Source of the DNA: Chrysopilus asiliformis
Taxonomy: Eukaryota > Arthropoda > Insecta > Diptera > Rhagionidae
NCBI GenBank assembly: GCA_964034945.1
Contig: OZ035960.1
Span: forward strand, 22,555,487 to 22,619,486
Length of the DNA stretch: 64,000 nucleotides
Reading direction: 5' to 3'
How positions within the stretch are numbered: position 1 is the stretch's first letter; each line of letters starts with the position of its first letter. The notes beneath the pieces are model-generated. The model had not been told where the DNA came from. It did not search any database and saw only the letters and a program-made list of their open reading frames with translations. Of this stretch, positions 60,901 through 64,000 are shown piece after piece. The translations under genes and the position numbers were made by a program.

Positions 60901-63900
60901 TCTCCGCGAAACAGTAACATAGAGGGAAAACTAAGTTTCGAAATCACTTCACCCCCTCCCCTTACTCCCCCACCTCTCGGGCTACTTTTTAATGGGTCTA
61001 TATTGTGGCTGGACCCCCGAAGAACATCTGTGCCAAATTTCAGGCCAATCGGTTCAGTAGTTTCCCGCGAAAGGGTAACATAGTGCAAAAACTAAGTTTC
61101 GAAATCACTTTACCCCCTCCCCTTACTCCCCCCACCATTCATGCTACTTTTCCGTATGCCTATGTTGGAACCAGAAATACCACAAACACTCATGCCAAAT
61201 TTCAAGTCAATCGGTTCAGCCGTTTTTGCGTGAAAGAGGAACAGACAGACAGACACCAACTCATTTTTAAAAGCTTTTATTTAGCTCGCTATCTTGTCTG
61301 TTTGTCTGTTTGTCTGTCGGGGTCAAATCTTGCAATCAAATTTTGACCCACTTCCACTCATCCGATTCACTTGAAATTTTGTACACTTATATAAGTCCGA
61401 TGACAATACAATATTTTCTCTACTTCGTCCTTGTAAGGATAAAGGAAGGTCCTGTGAGGATAACGTGATTATCCTTTTCTCCAAATTTTCCGGAAAAAAA
61501 TCTATTCTGGGGGTTTTTGAGGTCGCTGAATCCGAATCTGCCATTAAAAAGTCTGTAAGGATAACGGAAGGTCCTGTAAGGATAACGTGATTATCCTTTT
61601 TTCAAAATTTTCTGGAAAAAAATCTATTCTAGGTGTTTTTGGGGTCGCTGAATCCGAATCTGTCATTAAAAAGTATGTAAGGATAACGGAAGGTCCTGTA
61701 AGGATAACGTGATTATCCTTTTCTCCAAATTTTCCGGAAAAAATCTATTCTGGGGGTTTTTGGGGTCGCTGAATCCGAATCTGTCATTAAAAAGTCTGTA
61801 AGGATAACGGAAGTTAATGTAAGGATAACGTGATTATCCTTTTCTCCAAATTTTCCGGAAAAAAATCTATTCTGGGGGTTTTTGGGGTCGCTGAATCCGA
61901 ATCTGTCATTAAAAAGTCTGTAAGGATAACGGAAGGTCCTGTAAGGATAACGTGATTATCCCTTTCCTCAATTGTTCCGGGAAAAAATATATTCTGCGGG
62001 TTTTGGGGTTCGCTGAATACGATTCTCAAGTTAAAAAGCCTGTAAGGACATCTCAAATGTAAGGATATATATTCGAAGACTAAAAAGAACAAAATAAAAA
62101 AAATAAAAAATAAAAATTTTTAAAAAAAGCTTTTATTAAAAAAAATGCACTAAAAAGAAAAAAATAATTTTCTGGACGCTGTGTATCACAAATATAAAAG
62201 CTTTTAAAAAGCGAGATAAAGCATAAAACAATAAAATAAACATTTATCTCGCTTTTTAAAAGCTTTTATATTTGTGATACACAGCGTCCAGAAAATTATT
62301 TTTTTCTTTTTAGTGCATTTTTTTTAATAAAAGCTTTTTTTAAAAATTTTTATTTTTTATTTTTTATATATTAGTATGATAATTAAAACTTTTTGATTTT
62401 TCTACAGATTAACTACAGAAATAGAAGTTCATATATGACCAGCATTCGAAATAGAGACAAATTTTTGAGTACATCAACACCAGCACCTCCATATGAGCCC
62501 TATGTATTTCCTTTTGATATCCGTGTTGAAAGCGGAAGGTAAGCAACGAATATTTTCATGATGTTTAGATTTTCTCAATTTATATTCTCTTCTTTAGCAT
62601 ATTAGTTGGCGATGAAGTTGTGGTTACAGTAAAAGCAGCAAAAGAAATGAATTATTTCGTCATTAATGTTTTGGGACAAGGAAAAATTTTAATTTCGGAA
62701 CATGTTGAGGTACGAAATTGTTTCTTCTTCTTCATGTTTTTTGTTGCAGGTCTAGAAATTTTTTAAACAAAATATTTTATATTATAATGTGTTGTGTAGA
62801 TTAAAAACGAAATTGTAAAACATGATTTTTTCTGCCGTGATTTGGTTTACAAATCAAACAAATTATAATTAATACAATTTTTTTGCAAATAGGTGCCAAA
62901 TAGCAAAGAACACCGATATACATTCCAATCGACTTATGATATGCTGCCATCGGGAAAAATTCTTGCTTATTACATCGACGGAGATGATGTTTTATCTGAC
63001 GAAACTTCTTTCCACCTTCAAAGGACACTAAAAAATTCGGTAAGAATTTTAAGCAACAACTAGAATCTTTCAACCATAGAGATTTTTTTTTAGATAAAAC
63101 TAAGTGTAGCATCCGAAGCTAAACCGGGAGACGAAGCTTCAATAAACATAGAAACTGATCCAAATTCAATTGTTGGCCTTTTAGCTGTAGATAAGAGTGT
63201 TTTAATGCTTTCAAGTGGTAATACACAATAATAAATCTCTAAAAAAGACAATATTTTAATGCACCGTTTCAGGGAATGATTTAAGTCCATCGGATACGAT
63301 TTCTATGCTTTATGGAATCACCCCAAGCATTCCATATGGTGGAACAGGATATCCTGGTAAAAGGTCGGGTTTAAAAACACTTACAAATGCCCACCATAGT
63401 GCAGCCGAAGGTAAATAACTTTAATGAATTTGTGTAACGGTAGACAAAAAATTGTTTTTCCATTGTAGAAATATTCAGTATCGCACTCAGAGGTCCAGGA
63501 GGAGTGAAATACTCCACCAACAGGATTAATCCATCTGCTTTGCCAGCTTTGGGTTCTTCTAGTTCGAGTTCGTCTTCTGTTACAATAAGAAAGGAATTCC
63601 CTGAAACTTGGCTGTGGGATACATTTAATGCAGAAAATTCGAGGTAAGTACAAAAAACGAGACAACTTTTCGTAATTTAAAGTTTTGTAATTTGGTGGTT
63701 AAATAATTAAAACCGCAATATTTTTAGAAACACAACAATCAAAAGAAAAGTTCCAGACACCATCACATCATGGAAAATCACTGGCTTTTCATTAAGTCCG
63801 GATTCCGGAATTGGAATTACTGAAGGTGCAACAGATTTAAAAGTATTCCAGCCGTTCTTTGCGTCAGTCAGTCTTCCATATTCTGTGAAACGAGGTACCA

Positions 63901-64000
63901 ACAATTTTTCTAACAAATTCAATTTATTCTAAAAGTTAAAATGCTTCCTTTCCAGGTGAAGTTGTAACTGTCCCGGTCAGTGTTTTCAACTATATGAAAG
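54961..64000 (+). CDS. Tep: Thioester-containing protein, TEP copy 6 (3' end beyond window)
   Basis: Exons seen: 54961-55025, 57659-57827, 57897-58127, 58751-59007, 59068-59401, 59588-59782, 62408-62538, 62598-62709, 62893-63039, 63094-63217, 63273-63410, 63469-63643, 63728-63894, and 63956 to the edge. Phases match the other copies and the frame is open. The thioester exon lies outside the window, so its motif cannot be checked. This is the most diverged 5' half: signal peptide MLRFLFIFLC, a two-codon insertion in exon 4 (LEPEYLSRDDEK), and DKSVLML where the others have DQSVL. Exon 12 gives a linker ending in a nine-serine run (from ALPALGS onward). Exon 13 is again almost identical to the other copies. 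Introns 1 and 6 are swollen to about 2.6 kb each by transposons. Confidence 0.9.
55711..56272 (+). mobile_element. Mariner/Tc1-type deletion derivative in copy 6 intron 1
   Basis: Terminal inverted repeats of about 34 bp (GGGTCTTTCAATAAGGACAT at 55713; complement ending TTGAAAGACCC at 56270, one mismatch) enclose a shrunken transposase frame. TA dinucleotides stand just outside (55709-55710 and 56273-56274), though the outermost two bases of the ends disagree. The element is about 560 bp, where full-length relatives are over 1 kb. Confidence 0.82.
55834..56154 (+). pseudogene. Internally deleted mariner-type transposase
   Basis: From MVKFTNEQ (the usual N-terminal helix-turn-helix start of this group) the frame jumps directly to the C-terminal catalytic end. 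It reads GPVEWPPRSCDLTPLDFFLWG, which holds the last acidic residue of the DDE/D triad, then IEREIANVPADMCGRVVENW. The middle with the first two catalytic aspartates is missing, so the roughly 106-residue product cannot transpose. It could still be mobilised in trans. Confidence 0.82.
56409..57045. mobile_element. hAT-like non-autonomous element with perfect 8-bp target duplication
   Basis: Ends CAGTGGTTCTTAACCGG on the left and GGTTAAGAATCACTG on the right are inverted. The right end is split by a nested MITE. The flanks are the identical octamer GTCTAGGG (56401-56408 and 57046-57053), as expected for hAT transposition. No transposase frame. Confidence 0.88.
56811..57032. mobile_element. TTAA MITE nested in the hAT-like element
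   Basis: The left end GCCTAAACCCCAATTACGCG and its complement at the right continue for about 35 bp of near-perfect inverted repeat. TTAA stands at 56807-56810 and 57033-57036. Removing the insert restores GGTTAAGAATCACTG, the end of the host hAT element. The interior is rich in CGCG, unlike the surroundings. Confidence 0.85.
57054..57658. other. Remainder of copy 6 intron 1
   Basis: Non-coding. It has three variants of the array's recurrent intron motif (ATGCGCCGCAGGCAATTATT at 57238, ACACCGCAGGGG at 57325 and TACGCCGCGGGTG near 57367). A 65-codon frame is not credible. Confidence 0.5.
59783..60339. other. Left part of copy 6 intron 6
   Basis: No gene seen. The sequence around 59955-60130 (TATACAAGGAAAGTATTGTA and onward) has the style of a dispersed repeat, but no ends could be defined. 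Confidence 0.4.
60340..60548. mobile_element. TTAA MITE in copy 6 intron 6
   Basis: TTAA at 60340-60343 and 60545-60548. The ends TTAACCCTTAGAG and, inverted, GTTAACCCTTAAAGG give roughly 11-bp terminal repeats. It contains GGTGGTACATCGCGTGTACCACC, the same kind of palindrome as the 37230 element. Confidence 0.7.
61433..62041 (+). repeat. Five-unit tandem repeat of about 122 bp
   Basis: Units begin near 61433, 61555, 61677, 61799 and 61920, each with AAGGATAACGGAAGGTCCTG (with small changes) and GGGGTCGCTGAATCCGAATC. Each unit contains AAGGATAACGTGATTATCCTT, itself able to fold. Identity between units is high, so the array is young. Reading frames on the minus strand are by-products. Confidence 0.88.
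62099..62367. repeat. 270-bp near-perfect palindrome in copy 6 intron 6
   Basis: Left arm 62099-62220 and right arm 62243-62367 are complementary over about 122 nt with almost no mismatch, separated by a 22-nt loop starting GCATAAAACA. Recognisable blocks are CTGGACGCTGTGTATCACAA and its complement. The palindrome overlaps the AT-rich 5' end of the Helitron-like element. In the pre-mRNA it would form a long double-stranded stem. Confidence 0.9.

Larger units (their letters stand above)
60814..62379 (-). mobile_element. Helitron-like element with nested insertions, inverted
   Basis: On the minus strand it starts TCATACTAATATATAAA (62379) and ends with the hairpin ACCCGGCAACGACGGGT and CTAG followed by T (60814), the same termini as the 330-bp element at 53305. 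It is 1.57 kb because a segment of about 110 bp (GGCCAATCGG...CTCCCC) is duplicated in tandem (60880-61135) and about 1.1 kb of other repeat DNA (from about 61268, AAAAGCTTTTATTTAGCTCGC) sits next to its 5' end. Non-coding. Confidence 0.75.

Noticed and set aside
61323..62092. Minus-strand frames in the 122-bp repeat region
   Set aside because: Repetitive translations of the tandem repeat with no known domain.
1488..64000. One giant TEP gene with alternative cassettes, in the style of mutually exclusive exons
   Set aside because: Each copy has its own TATA box, initiator, signal-peptide exon and, for copies 1-5, a stop codon and poly(A) signal. Separate genes explain the layout.

Overview
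The window is insect-like nuclear DNA: AT-rich, with short GT-AG introns, TATAAATA boxes about 34 nt before a TCAGT initiator, and dense non-autonomous transposons. The species and order cannot be fixed from the sequence; Diptera is only a guess. No tRNA, rRNA, CRISPR array or prokaryotic feature was found.

Almost everything is a head-to-tail, plus-strand tandem array of six thioester-containing protein (TEP, complement C3/alpha-2-macroglobulin superfamily) genes: copy 1 (1488-9692), copy 2 (13645-23593), copy 3 (25060-33092), copy 4 (36843-43894), copy 5 (44706-52079) and copy 6 (54961 to beyond the right edge). Copies 1-5 each have 21 exons with the same intron phases and an uninterrupted reading frame of 1380-1399 codons. 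Each has its own TATA/initiator, signal peptide, GCGEQNM thioester motif and stop. Copy 6 has the same architecture through exon 14, where the window ends. The products should be secreted opsonin-like proteins built of macroglobulin (MG) domains, a variable linker, the A2M/MG7 region, CUB, thioester domain and C-terminal receptor-binding domain, with no C-terminal cysteine cluster.

The copies differ mainly in two places: the 5' half (MG1-MG6) and exon 12, a hypervariable linker that is unrelated between copies and collagen-like in copies 1 and 2. The 3' half (exons 13-20 and their introns) is nearly identical across the array but groups the copies differently from the 5' half, which points to gene conversion. 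Copies 1 and 2 are products of a very recent segmental duplication. Its junction left an orphan TEP exon 8 at 10663-10758 between them. Their differences are almost all amino-acid-changing and lie in MG4/MG5 and exon 11.

Intergenic DNA and introns hold many mobile elements: TTAA-flanked MITEs (six), Helitron-like elements with CTAG ends (two, one with nested insertions), a hAT-like element with a perfect 8-bp target duplication, a mariner deletion derivative, a 1.6-kb CACCCAGAG element in copy 2 intron 1, and a family with TATACCC starts and a 3' hairpin (three). Copy 6 intron 6 contains a 122-bp satellite and a 270-bp near-perfect palindrome. All calls come from reading the sequence; no alignment or database search was run.
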